Assembly (NCBI RefSeq): GCF_000695685.1
Contig: NZ_JFFR01000002.1
Span: forward strand, 868,001-932,000
Direction: 5' to 3'
Length of the DNA stretch: 64,000 nucleotides
Origin: Vibrio fortis
GTDB taxonomy: Bacteria > Pseudomonadota > Gammaproteobacteria > Enterobacterales > Vibrionaceae
Part shown: one piece after another, positions 44,641 through 53,303 of the stretch
Position numbering within the stretch: position 1 is the first letter of the stretch
Layout of the letters: every line of letters begins with the position of its first letter
Position numbers and translations under genes: made by a program
The notes under the pieces: generated by a model
What the model saw: the letters and a program-made list of their open reading frames with translations, nothing else
What the model was told of the DNA's origin: nothing
Database searches by the model: none

Positions 44641-45358
44641 GTATCACAAATGGTGGAGCCCCAACCTCAATCGCAATATGGAGCTACTGATATTCGGTCA
44701 TGCAGGTGCTAAGGTTCTGGTCTTCCCAACTCGTACTGGTCGCTTCTACGAATATGAGAACCTTGGGTTGGTCGACTCAATTACCGACAAGATCAATGCG
44801 GGGCAACTGCAACTCTACTGTGTGGATAGTGTCGATACCGAAAGTATGTACTGTTTTTGGGCGCACCCTTTTGGCCGAATGCACCGCCATTGTCAGTATG
44901 AAGAGTATATTCTCAGAGAAGTGCTGCCATTGATGGCGAGTAAGAACAGCCACCCTTGTACTATTTCGCACGGCTGCTCTCTGGGGGCTTACCACGCTGC
45001 AACTCTATTTTTTAGACACCCTCACCTATTCCAGAAATTGGTCGCCTTTTCTGGGCGCTACGACCTCACATGGAGTACTGAGTCATTCAAAGACCTATTC
45101 GATGGCTTGTACAACGATGAAATTTATTACCACACCCCAACCCACTTTCTGCCGGGTTTACCTCCTTCTGACCAACTCACTCAAATCAAAAATAGCGATA
45201 TTGTTTTTGCGATAGGCAAAGAAGACCCATTTCTGCAGAACAACCACCAGCTCAGCCGTATCCTGAATCAAAAAGGAATTAAGCACCGAATGTATGAGTG
45301 GGACGGGCGTGCGCATCGAGGACGTTATTGGCGTCAAATGATCCCGCTCTATCTATAA
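44630..45358 (+). CDS. esterase-like alpha/beta hydrolase
   Basis: A 242-residue putative esterase. It begins MKREYHKWWSPNLNRNMELL, has the nucleophile elbow SHGCSLGAYHAATLFFRHPH (G-C-S-L-G, about residue 120), an Asp near FAIGKEDPFLQNN (about 202) and a His near YEWDGRAHRGRYWRQMIP (about 228). It resembles the proteins often called esterase family/putative D-type esterases that act on thioester or ester intermediates. The ATG at 44630 overlaps the end of the preceding hydrolase gene and has GGGGG upstream. No signal peptide. Confidence 0.8.
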   Translation: MKREYHKWWSPNLNRNMELLIFGHAGAKVLVFPTRTGRFYEYENLGLVDSITDKINAGQLQLYCVDSVDTESMYCFWAHPFGRMHRHCQYEEYILREVLPLMASKNSHPCTISHGCSLGAYHAATLFFRHPHLFQKLVAFSGRYDLTWSTESFKDLFDGLYNDEIYYHTPTHFLPGLPPSDQLTQIKNSDIVFAIGKEDPFLQNNHQLSRILNQKGIKHRMYEWDGRAHRGRYWRQMIPLYL

Positions 45359-45395
45359 TTATCTAGTCGCGGAGTCAATTTGGTTTTAGTTAGAT

Positions 45396-45947
45396 TTAAT
45401 CAAACAGTTCGATAACAAGCTTGTTGTTTTGAATGACCAAGTTCGGTTCGGCTGATTTTAAAAGCGCCTCTTGTACCTTGGCGCCATCAAGTTTGTACAC
45501 AGGCTGTTGAGACAGCACTAAACCAATCATCGAGACTGCGGGCTGCAATAGGTTGGCGATATTTTCAGGCAGCTGCTTACCACTTTCATTGAAGTTCTCT
45601 AAGCGTAACGATTTCAAATACACTTCGCCGCTCTCTTTGTCGTATTCAGGAATCGCGCTAAATTCGATATCGAGATCTAAACCAACATTTTGCATATTGA
45701 ATACTTGCACCTGAGCATTCGTGTTTGCAAAAACTGATACGCGATCAGCGTCCGCTCTACCAATCTTAACTTGTAAATCTTCGACCGCGACTTGCGCATA
45801 CATCATGTTCTCAACGCCCACAGACTGGTTGATTTCGACTGACTCCTGCAAGTATTCGGTCATGTCTTTCTCTGTGATGCTATAGCTTGCACAGCCGCCT
45901 AGTACAGCTATCAATGGTAAAACCAACCAAACAGCACGCTTCAACAT
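45396..45947 (-). CDS. yceB: YceB-like DUF1439 lipoprotein
   Basis: A 183-residue lipoprotein, close to E. coli YceB (186). Signal peptide ends in LGGC (Cys19), followed by ASYSITEKDMTEYLQESVEI. The DUF1439 body is beta-rich, with DLDIEFSAIPEYDKESGEVY and QKPVYKLDG-type sequence QQPVYKLDGAKVQEALLKSA. The tubular lipid-binding-like fold suggests a periplasmic carrier role, but the function is not known. Single gene, divergent from the sigma-54 activator. Confidence 0.85.
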   Translation of the reverse strand: MLKRAVWLVLPLIAVLGGCASYSITEKDMTEYLQESVEINQSVGVENMMYAQVAVEDLQVKIGRADADRVSVFANTNAQVQVFNMQNVGLDLDIEFSAIPEYDKESGEVYLKSLRLENFNESGKQLPENIANLLQPAVSMIGLVLSQQPVYKLDGAKVQEALLKSAEPNLVIQNNKLVIELFD

Positions 45948-46077
45948 ACTCTCTCACTCCAACGATTCATTTAACTTATTATAATTCGCCATTTCTTAAT
46001 GATAAGAATATCAACAATAGAAATACTGCTACTTCCATTCTACTATTATTAGGGGCGAATATAAGTAAAGCGAACCT

Positions 46078-47412
46078 ATGATGCAGATGTCAACTGAACA
46101 AAAAGATAGACGTTGTGCTGCCGTGCTTTGTCATGGCAATCATTCGCTGCTGCATGGTTGGGTAGATTCATTGCGCGAGGACCGGTGGGATATTGTCAAG
46201 GTCAACACTATGGACGCTCTAACTGACGTGTTAAATACACACAAAATACCTATTGCTATCGTCTGCCTTGACGAGCCAATCACCAATGCAACTTGTCAGT
46301 CCTTACTTATGCTTAAACAGAGATTCTCAAACCTAGGTCTGATCGGTATTTTTTATGATAAGCCTGCACACAACCTTTCGTTTATCCATCACTGCTTTTG
46401 GGATTATTTCCACCATCCAATAGACGCAAAATGGCTTGCAAAAAGCTTAGGCCATTTATTGGGAATGATAGATGGTGAACCCGTTAAACACTATCTCACT
46501 GACAGAGAAAAACGTTGCAGATTGATTGGTGACTCAAAGATCATTCAAGATATAAAAACGCAAATAGATAAGGTGGCACACTCAACCTACCCAGTTTTAA
46601 TCCAAGGTGAAACGGGAACAGGGAAAAGCCTTTGTGCAAGGATGATCCACAACCAGTCACCACGCAAACATCAACCATTTGTCGCATTGAACTGCGGTGC
46701 TATCCCTCACTCTTTAATTCACTCAGAGCTTTTTGGCTATGAAAAAGGAGCATTTACCGGCGCAGCCAAACGCTATATCGGCCATGTAGAGCGAGCACAA
46801 AATGGCACACTCTTCTTGGATGAAATCGGAGATCTTGAGCTACCGCTACAAACATACCTACTGCACTTTTTAGAAAACAGCCACATTGAACGCTTAGGTA
46901 GTAATAGACAGATCCCGATCAATTGCCGAGTTCTGTTTGCTACCAATATCAATCTTGAACAAGCCGTTGCTGCTGGTCGATTTAGAAAAGACCTTTATCA
47001 TCGTATTAATGTATTGAACCTTGAGATCCCTCCACTATCTGAACACCGTGAGGATATTGAAGCGCTGGTACATTTTGAGTTGCAAAAGAATGATGCAAGC
47101 CACTTCGTCATCTCGAGCAAAACACTCGATGTACTAAAGCAGTATCAATGGCCCGGGAATATTCGGGAGCTGTTCAATGCGGTGAAAAGAGCGGTGGTTT
47201 ACGCTGACCATTCGTGCCTTGAAACTCAACATATGCAGCTGGCGTTTAAAGAACCACAGAATGGCAGTTCGATAGAAGATGAATTATCCGAGAAACGTAT
47301 TAGACAAACCATCGAACAACAGCACTACAATATTTCAGCGACTGCTCGAGCTCTGGACGTATCAAGAACCACTTTATACAAACTGCTCAAGCGGCATCGT
47401 ATCAGTTACTAA
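46078..47412 (+). CDS. VpsR-like sigma-54-type (NtrC family) activator
   Basis: A 444-residue regulator. The N-terminal receiver-like domain (residues 10-125) has a candidate phospho-acceptor in VCLDEPI (D65), followed by a AAA+ domain with GETGTGKS (about 178), GAFTGA (about 225), GTLFLDEIGDLELPLQ and RFRKDLYHRINVLNLEIPPL, and a Fis-type helix-turn-helix NISATARALDVSRTTLYKLL at the C-terminus. Size and the C-terminal LLKRHRI end resemble Vibrio VpsR, a c-di-GMP-responsive activator of exopolysaccharide genes. Unlike what I recall for VpsR, the sigma-54 contact loop GAFTGA is intact here. The receiver is diverged and has few acidic-pocket residues. Identity with VpsR is not proved. Confidence 0.8.
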   Translation: MMQMSTEQKDRRCAAVLCHGNHSLLHGWVDSLREDRWDIVKVNTMDALTDVLNTHKIPIAIVCLDEPITNATCQSLLMLKQRFSNLGLIGIFYDKPAHNLSFIHHCFWDYFHHPIDAKWLAKSLGHLLGMIDGEPVKHYLTDREKRCRLIGDSKIIQDIKTQIDKVAHSTYPVLIQGETGTGKSLCARMIHNQSPRKHQPFVALNCGAIPHSLIHSELFGYEKGAFTGAAKRYIGHVERAQNGTLFLDEIGDLELPLQTYLLHFLENSHIERLGSNRQIPINCRVLFATNINLEQAVAAGRFRKDLYHRINVLNLEIPPLSEHREDIEALVHFELQKNDASHFVISSKTLDVLKQYQWPGNIRELFNAVKRAVVYADHSCLETQHMQLAFKEPQNGSSIEDELSEKRIRQTIEQQHYNISATARALDVSRTTLYKLLKRHRISY

Positions 47413-47652
47413 AATCGGCTGGGTCGTAAAGTTTGAATTAGCCCCAAAAGGCAGCCTGATAACCTGTTTCCTGTTATTTCAGGTTAATTAGTCAACGTAA
47501 GAACTCACGGTAGACGTTACAGTAGCCTGAATATGTTCATTTAACATACCTTTCCCTTTAAACACAGTAAGATAGTGATCTGGACAGTTTGTTAAGGAGT
47601 ACTAGTACTTAGGTTGTTCTAGAATTCTTGATAAATAAAAGGAAGTGAGAAA

Positions 47653-48072
47653 ATGAACGGGCAAGACGCAAAGCCAAAACTGACGATATTTTATGATGGA
47701 ACCTGCCCTTTGTGCTCGAAGGAGATGAATGCCCTCACGAAGCAAGACATCAACAACAGCATAAAGACAGTCGATATCTACAGCGATGAGTTTGCTCATT
47801 ACCCAAACATTGACTCCAGCGCGGCCAACACGGTTTTGCATGCATTGAATGACAAAGGTGAGTTGATACTGGGGTTAGACGTTACCCATAAGGCTTGGGA
47901 TTTGGTGGGGAAAGGTTGGTTATACGCGCCATTGCGCTGGCCACTCGTGAAGCCATTGGCAGACTGGTGTTATCTACGCTTCGCTAACAACCGCTACAAA
48001 ATATCTTACTGGCTAACTGGCGTCGCACGTTGTGATAACAACGGGTGTAAAATTGACAGTGACGCCAAATGA
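47653..48072 (+). CDS. DCC-family (DUF393) thiol-disulfide protein
   Basis: A 139-residue thioredoxin-like protein of the DCC/DUF393 family. The motif FYDGTCPLCSKEM (CxxC at residues about 18-21) is followed by KTVDIYSDEFAHYPN and the tail RWPLVKPLADWCYLRFANNR then YKISYWLTG. Predicted oxidoreductase of unknown partner. The ATG follows AGGAAGTGAGAAA. Convergent with the lipoprotein gene. Confidence 0.88.
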   Translation: MNGQDAKPKLTIFYDGTCPLCSKEMNALTKQDINNSIKTVDIYSDEFAHYPNIDSSAANTVLHALNDKGELILGLDVTHKAWDLVGKGWLYAPLRWPLVKPLADWCYLRFANNRYKISYWLTGVARCDNNGCKIDSDAK

Positions 48073-48080
48073 CGTCACTG
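48057..48080 (+). terminator. hairpin overlapping the DCC stop codon
   Basis: CAGTGACG (48057-48064) pairs with CGTCACTG (48073-48080) across CCAAATGA, which contains the stop codon. No clear T-run follows. It may end the DCC transcript or the convergent one. Confidence 0.35.
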
Positions 48081-48093
48081 CGTGGAGATTTCT

Positions 48094-49179
48094 CTACTCA
48101 ATATGCGTGATAAATTGATATTTATCTGAATCTGCTTTGGTCACCCAATGCTGACCTTTAAATGGTGCTGAATCTAACGTGAATAGATAGAAGTCGATAC
48201 CCTTGTCACCCATTACGGTGTTGAAGTAAGTCGCTTGTTTGCGGTGACTTTCATCCGTGTATGGGAAGTCTTTTGCTGTTTTACCTTCAGTCCCCCAACT
48301 ATGAACACCAATTTGCTTCAGTGTTTCAAAGTTATCAATCTTCTTCGCGCGCTGGAGAGTGCGAGTTTGGCCAGCAGCGAAAAGGTCAGTACCGCCAGAG
48401 AAAACCGATCCGTTAGGTGTGACTACCGTGTGCATCTTGGTTTTGTGGATCAGCAAGCCTGTGTACATGTTGATATCATCATCACCACTACCGCCAATAT
48501 GGCTGTTAAACTTCATCGTCATTTCTTGACCAACATGCTTGTCCACGATGTCTTTCAATTGTAGAAACGTCGTCACACCTAATGTTGATTCATTTCGAGG
48601 ACCGTCTACTGGGTCAATTTCTCGATAGATATCATCAAATGCGAATGAAGTAACAATATTCACCTTACCGTCAACGTCTGAGGCAGTTAAGATGGTCGAC
48701 CCCATACTGCCCAATGCTTCGAAAGCCTCGTTGTAGAATTCGATGGTTACCTCCTCTCGTGAGTCATCGATTTCAGATTGAATCAACGTTTGATCTTTAC
48801 CTACCGTTCGCTTATTAGCTCTACAATCAAAAGTTTGAAGCAATGTTGTTGGCGAGTAGATATAGCAGCTTCGTCTGTCATTGTAGACCGCAACATCAAT
48901 GGTTTGACCATGAACATCGGCCAATCTTGTAATAAGTAAGATGTCACCAAAACCCTCTGCATACTGAACTTGTTCATATGACTTGCCGTCATAAGTTAAG
49001 CGCATACCTTCAAAGTAGTCTTCTCGATCTTCGATGATTTCGTCCAGGGCACTTTCAGTAAACTTATAATCTGCCGCAGGTTTAGCGACTTTAGCTTTAT
49101 GAGTACCGCTCGAACTCGAGTTGCATCCAGCTAGCACAATCAGCGGTAAGGCTAATAATAGATTTCGATATTGCTTCAT
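48094..49179 (-). CDS. lipoprotein with ClpP-like motifs
   Basis: A 361-residue outer-membrane-type lipoprotein (signal peptide ends VLAGC, Cys19). The first 200 residues are unrecognised. From about 226 to 292 I see the order found in ClpP/crotonase-fold serine proteases: a glycine pair in SHIGGSGDDDINMYTG, a central helix with a serine in NGSVFSGGTDLFAAGQTRT (nucleophile position, about 258), and a histidine in GVHSWGTEGK (about 290). This resembles COG3904-type periplasmic proteins, but with a changed nucleophile segment. No homolog is named with certainty. Single gene on a strand of its own. Confidence 0.6.
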   Translation of the reverse strand: MKQYRNLLLALPLIVLAGCNSSSSGTHKAKVAKPAADYKFTESALDEIIEDREDYFEGMRLTYDGKSYEQVQYAEGFGDILLITRLADVHGQTIDVAVYNDRRSCYIYSPTTLLQTFDCRANKRTVGKDQTLIQSEIDDSREEVTIEFYNEAFEALGSMGSTILTASDVDGKVNIVTSFAFDDIYREIDPVDGPRNESTLGVTTFLQLKDIVDKHVGQEMTMKFNSHIGGSGDDDINMYTGLLIHKTKMHTVVTPNGSVFSGGTDLFAAGQTRTLQRAKKIDNFETLKQIGVHSWGTEGKTAKDFPYTDESHRKQATYFNTVMGDKGIDFYLFTLDSAPFKGQHWVTKADSDKYQFITHIE

Positions 49180-49342
49180 AATTTCTCTCCAATGTTGGTA
49201 TGGAGAGAATTCTATGGAACGTTTTTGTCATTAGCTGTCTGAATGATGTATGGAAATGTCGTACTGCATCATTACAATACATTTCCATGTTTTATAATAA
49301 AGCACTCGAACAAGAACAAACTATAAACTTGGCATTCATGAC

Positions 49343-49508
49343 TTATACCAATCGTAGTAAATAATTGCTCACCCTAGCTTGTTAAAATGCTCGATAACTG
49401 CGTTAGAATTTTTGATTGTAGAATAACTACTTATCAAAAAATTCTGCCTTGTTCTCAAGCCTTTTTTCTGCGCTATTTTTGATCACTTACTTACTGTGAT
49501 TGGTATTA
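49343..49508. repeat. MITE-like palindromic repeat element
   Basis: A 166-bp element with ends TACCAATC and GATTGGTA as perfect inverted repeats inside 28-bp imperfect terminal repeats (22 of 28 matching), flanked by TTA on both sides, as a target duplication would leave. Internally AGAATTTTTGAT and ATCAAAAAATTCT face each other, so the whole element could fold as one long hairpin. No reading frame. It fills most of the gap (49180-49562) before the two-component operon. Confidence 0.7.
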
Positions 49509-49562
49509 CGCTGTGCCCTGCGTTCTTAATCTAAGTCTTTCATACCAAACGGCCGAAAATTT

Positions 49563-50267
49563 ATGACACAACATTCCATGCTCATCGTTGAAGACGACTT
49601 GAAACTTCAACAGCTATTAAAGAGTTACTTTGTTACCCAAGGTTTTGATGTGACGACATTAGATGATGGCAGTGAAGCCATTGACCACATGCTAGACCAC
49701 CAGCCAGATATTGTTCTGCTTGATCTGATGTTGCCTGTCGCAGATGGCCTGACAATTTGCCGACAGACGCGTACAAAATTCCTCGGTAAGATTTTGATGC
49801 TAACAGCCAGTGATGATGACTTTGACCATGTCGCCGGATTAGAAACAGGGGCTGATGATTACGTGACGAAACCCATTAAACCACGCGTTCTTCTTGCTCG
49901 TGTTAGAAGCTTATTGCGACGTGCAGAGCCCGTTGACGCTGTCGATGAAGACAAAGATCAAATCACTTTTGGCCAGTTAGTACTAAAAAACAAATACAAA
50001 CGATGTGAATTAGACAGCAAGATTGTCCAGCTAACAGACAGTGAGTTCGACCTACTTTGGATACTTGCTAACCAGCCGGATACTGCGCTCTCCAGAGACA
50101 CCTTAACTCAAGAATTACGTGGCATTGAATACGATGGGTTCGACAGAACAGTAGACAACAAAATCGTACGTCTGAGAAAAATGCTTGGTGATGACCACTC
50201 CCCTGCAGAAAAGATCCAGACACTACGAGGAAAAGGCTACTTGTTTGTCTCCACAGCTTGGGGCTAA
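49563..50267 (+). CDS. OmpR-family response regulator (RstA-like)
   Basis: A 234-residue response regulator. The receiver has the acidic pair E10/D11-D12 (LIVEDDLKL), the phospho-acceptor D54 in IVLLDLMLPVADGLTICRQT, T/S in LMLTASDDD and K in YVTKPIKPRVLLARVR. The winged-helix DNA-binding domain follows with QLTDSEFDLLWILANQPDTA then LSRDTLTQELRGIEYDGFDR and the tail RGKGYLFV. It heads the operon with the sensor kinase, and the spacing and the kinase resemble E. coli RstA/RstB. Confidence 0.88.
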   Translation: MTQHSMLIVEDDLKLQQLLKSYFVTQGFDVTTLDDGSEAIDHMLDHQPDIVLLDLMLPVADGLTICRQTRTKFLGKILMLTASDDDFDHVAGLETGADDYVTKPIKPRVLLARVRSLLRRAEPVDAVDEDKDQITFGQLVLKNKYKRCELDSKIVQLTDSEFDLLWILANQPDTALSRDTLTQELRGIEYDGFDRTVDNKIVRLRKMLGDDHSPAEKIQTLRGKGYLFVSTAWG

Positions 50268-50300
50268 TTTGCGTTAACTCACCCAATAGCGAAGAGAATA

Positions 50301-51623
50301 ATGAAACGCATATACCTAGAATCACTCATCGGCCTGTTTGCCTGCTTTATGGCGAGCATCTTCGCTTATGAGGTCACCGTCTATCAGTGGACAACTGACT
50401 ACGAGTTCGTGTTGTACGATTACGAGGCGTTGGCCCACCAACAGCTGATCAGTAATATCGCCACTAATCAGGGCGTTGAGGCCGCTGAAGAAGCTATTGC
50501 TCAGTTCGCCGACATGACTCGACATATCGTGACTACGTTTCCCCTCGGCCAAGGCGCACCTTCTGAGGTTGTCGAGTTTTTTAAAGCTCAATCAGATATG
50601 CCAGTCCTGTTTGACGATGACAGGGATCTCTGGTTTCACTTCCCTGGTTCAGATGCCATTTATCGCTATGCGCCTGATGAAGAAGCCTTTGTGCGACAAA
50701 AGATTCAGCTCGAAGATGATTTGCTCTGGTTATTCTTCTCTCTCAGCTTTGTCATTTACGCTTCAGGGCACCTGTTCGTCATTCACCGTAGAGTGAAGAA
50801 GCTAGAGCGCGCAACTCTAGGCTTCGCTTCTGGCGATTTTTCGATAAGAGCGGAAACCCGTAGCGGCAGCGCAATTGGTACGCTGAATCGCTCTTTTAAC
50901 CTCATGGCAGACAAAATCCAGCACCTTATCGACAGCAATCGTGCACTGACCAACGCTGTAGCCCATGAACTCAGAACGCCTGTTTTCCGCATTCAATGGC
51001 AAGCCGAACTGCTGAAAGACACACCGCTCGACCAAGAGCAGAGAGCCACCATCGATAGCATTGTAGAAGACACCGAAGAGATGGAAGGCATGGTGGATGA
51101 GCTGCTCTATTTTGCCAAACTTGATAACCACAAATTGGATTTAGAAAAGAGCCGTTTTGAGCTTTCAACTTACGTCGATAAATTGATACCACGATGGCAA
51201 AAAGAGACCAAGCTAACGCTAGCGATGACGTCTCACCTCAATACTGACCATCAATTGGACGCTGACAAACATCAGCTCAAACGAGCTCTCGATAACGTCG
51301 TTCGTAATGCATTTAAGTTTGCAGAAACGCAAATCGATATTCATCTTGTCGAAAAAGAGAAGTACCTGTGTATTGAGATCCACGATGATGGGCCGGGTGT
51401 CGATGAAGAACATATCGCTCACCTGTTTGAACCCTTCTACGTGGGCAATAAAGCTCGTAATAAAGGTAAGAGTGGCCATGGCCTTGGCCTCTCAATTGTT
51501 GAGAAGATCTGCCAACAACACGGTGGGTACGCCAGCGTGAAACGCAGTACAAGGCTCAACGGCGCACTGTTTACGTTATACTTACCGAAATGTAATTCTG
51601 AGCCTGACAAACCTATACAGTAA
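50301..51623 (+). CDS. sensor histidine kinase (RstB-like)
   Basis: A 440-residue membrane sensor. The two transmembrane segments are residues 7-25 (LIGLFACFMASIFAYEVTVY) and about 141-162 (LLWLFFSLSFVIYASGHLFV), flanking a roughly 115-residue periplasmic sensor with no named fold. Then come a HAMP linker, the phospho-acceptor in VAHELRTPVFRIQW (H about 222), and the ATPase domain with NVVRNAFKFA (N box), EIHDDGPGVDEE (G1) and SGHGLGLSIVEKIC (G2). The gene starts 33 bases after the regulator. The signal is unknown. Confidence 0.9.
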   Translation: MKRIYLESLIGLFACFMASIFAYEVTVYQWTTDYEFVLYDYEALAHQQLISNIATNQGVEAAEEAIAQFADMTRHIVTTFPLGQGAPSEVVEFFKAQSDMPVLFDDDRDLWFHFPGSDAIYRYAPDEEAFVRQKIQLEDDLLWLFFSLSFVIYASGHLFVIHRRVKKLERATLGFASGDFSIRAETRSGSAIGTLNRSFNLMADKIQHLIDSNRALTNAVAHELRTPVFRIQWQAELLKDTPLDQEQRATIDSIVEDTEEMEGMVDELLYFAKLDNHKLDLEKSRFELSTYVDKLIPRWQKETKLTLAMTSHLNTDHQLDADKHQLKRALDNVVRNAFKFAETQIDIHLVEKEKYLCIEIHDDGPGVDEEHIAHLFEPFYVGNKARNKGKSGHGLGLSIVEKICQQHGGYASVKRSTRLNGALFTLYLPKCNSEPDKPIQ

Positions 51624-51719
51624 CAAAATAAGAACTTTGGAATAATTGACTCCATCAACCGTTAGCCAACACCGCTGAGTGTTGGTTAACCGAAACATGA
51701 TTACTCAATGGAGAACACT

Positions 51720-52007
51720 ATGAAAAAGCTAATTCTTATCGCGGCACTATCTATGGTAGCTACAGGCTGCGCTCAACAAACATTTGTTATGGCGCCGGAC
51801 GAAGCAGAAGTAACAACAGAAGCACCACAACACTTCTTTATTAACGGTCTAGCACAAGAGAAAGAGATCGATGCTGCGAAAGTTTGTGGCGGTGCAGATA
51901 AAGTAGCAAAAGTAGAAGTTCAAGAGACGTTTGTTAACGGCCTACTTCGCACAGTGACATTTGGCATCTACACGCCACGTGACGCGCGTGTTTACTGCAA
52001 AGCGTAA
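51720..52007 (+). CDS. bor: Bor-family lipoprotein
   Basis: A 95-residue outer-membrane lipoprotein. Signal peptide MKKLILIAALSMVATGC with Cys17, then AQQTFVMAPDE, HFFINGLAQEKEIDAAKVCG and VAKVEVQETFVNGLLRTVTF ending GIYTPRDARVYC. This is the family of the phage lambda Bor lipoprotein. It follows the two-component operon after 97 bases and could be one of its targets. ATG at 51720 has GGAG seven bases upstream. Confidence 0.88.
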   Translation: MKKLILIAALSMVATGCAQQTFVMAPDEAEVTTEAPQHFFINGLAQEKEIDAAKVCGGADKVAKVEVQETFVNGLLRTVTFGIYTPRDARVYCKA

Positions 52008-52045
52008 TCGAATCTAAAGAACAACTCCAAGACTTTTGACATGCA

Positions 52046-52087
52046 AAAAATCCCCAATCAGAGGCTAGACTGATTGGGGATTTTTAT
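52046..52087 (+). terminator. intrinsic terminator
   Basis: AAAAATCCCCAATCA (52046-52060) pairs with TGATTGGGGATTTTT (52071-52085) around a 10-nt loop. It serves the Bor gene and the convergent DUF5062 gene. Confidence 0.88.
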
Positions 52088-52097
52088 ATTCGTTTGA

Positions 52098-52364
52098 TTA
52101 TTTAAGAGGGTCACCCTCTGGCAATGCACTGTGAATCCAAACGGCAAGGCGCTTTTTAATGTCCTTACCTTCTTGCTTGTCAGCAGGGAGAGGCGTAATT
52201 TGCTTTGCATCGACTAAGAATAGATAAATAGCCTTTGCTTTTACCGACTGTGACATACTCGGGTCATTGAGCTTAAAGCCTTGCATTTCGGCTAGCTTAG
52301 TTCCGACTTCCATCGCCTTTTTAAACAGTTTGTCTTCGTTTTGTAGCTTAGTGGTTTTCGACAT
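52098..52364 (-). CDS. DUF5062-like small protein
   Basis: An 88-residue helical, charged, soluble protein (MSKTTKLQNEDKLFKKAMEV...SVKAKAIYLFLVDAKQITPL). It resembles the small DUF5062 family I recall from vibrios; function unknown. Single gene ending next to a shared terminator. Confidence 0.65.
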   Translation of the reverse strand: MSKTTKLQNEDKLFKKAMEVGTKLAEMQGFKLNDPSMSQSVKAKAIYLFLVDAKQITPLPADKQEGKDIKKRLAVWIHSALPEGDPLK

Positions 52365-52511
52365 TTCGTCACCTTCGTGGTTACAAAGCAGTGACTTCAG
52401 TATATATCATTTATTAACGTCGACTTTTTGCTTACTTAGCAGTTTCGAACAAAACAAATCTTGGTTTTGAGGGGCAATACACAGTCTCACCCTACTCACC
52501 AAAGCGGCGTG

Positions 52512-52847
52512 CTACGCCTTTTTCACATACTTGGCAGTCACCATCATTTCACCAGCGCCATCAAGCTTGCAGTCTAATTGGTGATCTTTACCGTCGTTCA
52601 TTCGTTTGATAACCCCTTTGGTGCCAATCTTTAACACAAGAGAACTGCCTTTTACTTTTAGGTCTTTAGCCAAAGTAATCTTATCCCCTTCCGCCAATAA
52701 GCTCCCATTCGCATCTTTGATATTGAGTTCGTTCTCTTTCGCGACTTCTTCAGGGTTCCACTCATAAGCGCATTCAGGACAAACAAGGTGGCTTTGGTCT
52801 TGATAAACATATTCAGAGCTGCAGCTCGGGCAAGGAGGAAAAGACAT
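52512..52847 (-). CDS. yjdM: YjdM/PhnA-type zinc-ribbon protein
   Basis: A 111-residue soluble protein. The N-terminal zinc ribbon is FPPCPSCSSEYVYQDQSHLV then CPECAYEW (four Cys), followed by a beta-rich domain (GSLLAEGDKITLAKDLKVKG...KLDGAGEMMVTAKYVKKA). This family was first called PhnA/alkylphosphonate protein, but its function is not established. I use the ATG at 52847; the frame can be extended seven codons upstream without family support. Confidence 0.9.
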   Translation of the reverse strand: MSFPPCPSCSSEYVYQDQSHLVCPECAYEWNPEEVAKENELNIKDANGSLLAEGDKITLAKDLKVKGSSLVLKIGTKGVIKRMNDGKDHQLDCKLDGAGEMMVTAKYVKKA

Positions 52848-53040
52848 AGTAATTACTTCCAAATACAAATTTATGCTACATGGTAAACGCTCTGTCTATA
52901 CATAGCGAGTGGAATTGCTTAGCGTGTTCATGGTTCGCTCCAACCTGACAAACAACCCCAGAATAATGACAACTTTTCTTGATGCTCAGGTCGTATTTTG
53001 TCTACAATGACGCACTTTTTATTTACTGTAAGTAAGCATC

Positions 53041-53289
53041 ATGACAGATAACACAGCAAAGCCAGCTCTACCAGATCGTCTAGCAGGTAACCCACGCAGC
53101 CCACACCACGTAGCTGAGTGTTTCGAACACCACATCGGCATTCGTCTAAACGGTAAAGAGCGTACTGACGTTGAAGAGTACTGCATCAGCGAAGGTTGGG
53201 TAAAAATCCCTTCACCTAAAGCGCTAGACCGTTTCGGTCGCCCAATGCTAATCACATTGAAAGGCACAGTTGAAGCTTTCTACAAGTAA
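53041..53289 (+). CDS. DUF3297-family protein
   Basis: An 82-residue soluble protein typical of DUF3297 (PDRLAGNPRSPHHVAECFEH, GIRLNGKERTDVEEYCISEG then WVKIPSPKALDRFGRPMLIT, LKGTVEAFY). Function unknown. Single gene ending at a terminator. Confidence 0.85.
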   Translation: MTDNTAKPALPDRLAGNPRSPHHVAECFEHHIGIRLNGKERTDVEEYCISEGWVKIPSPKALDRFGRPMLITLKGTVEAFYK

Positions 53290-53303
53290 GCTGAGAACAC
53301 AAA

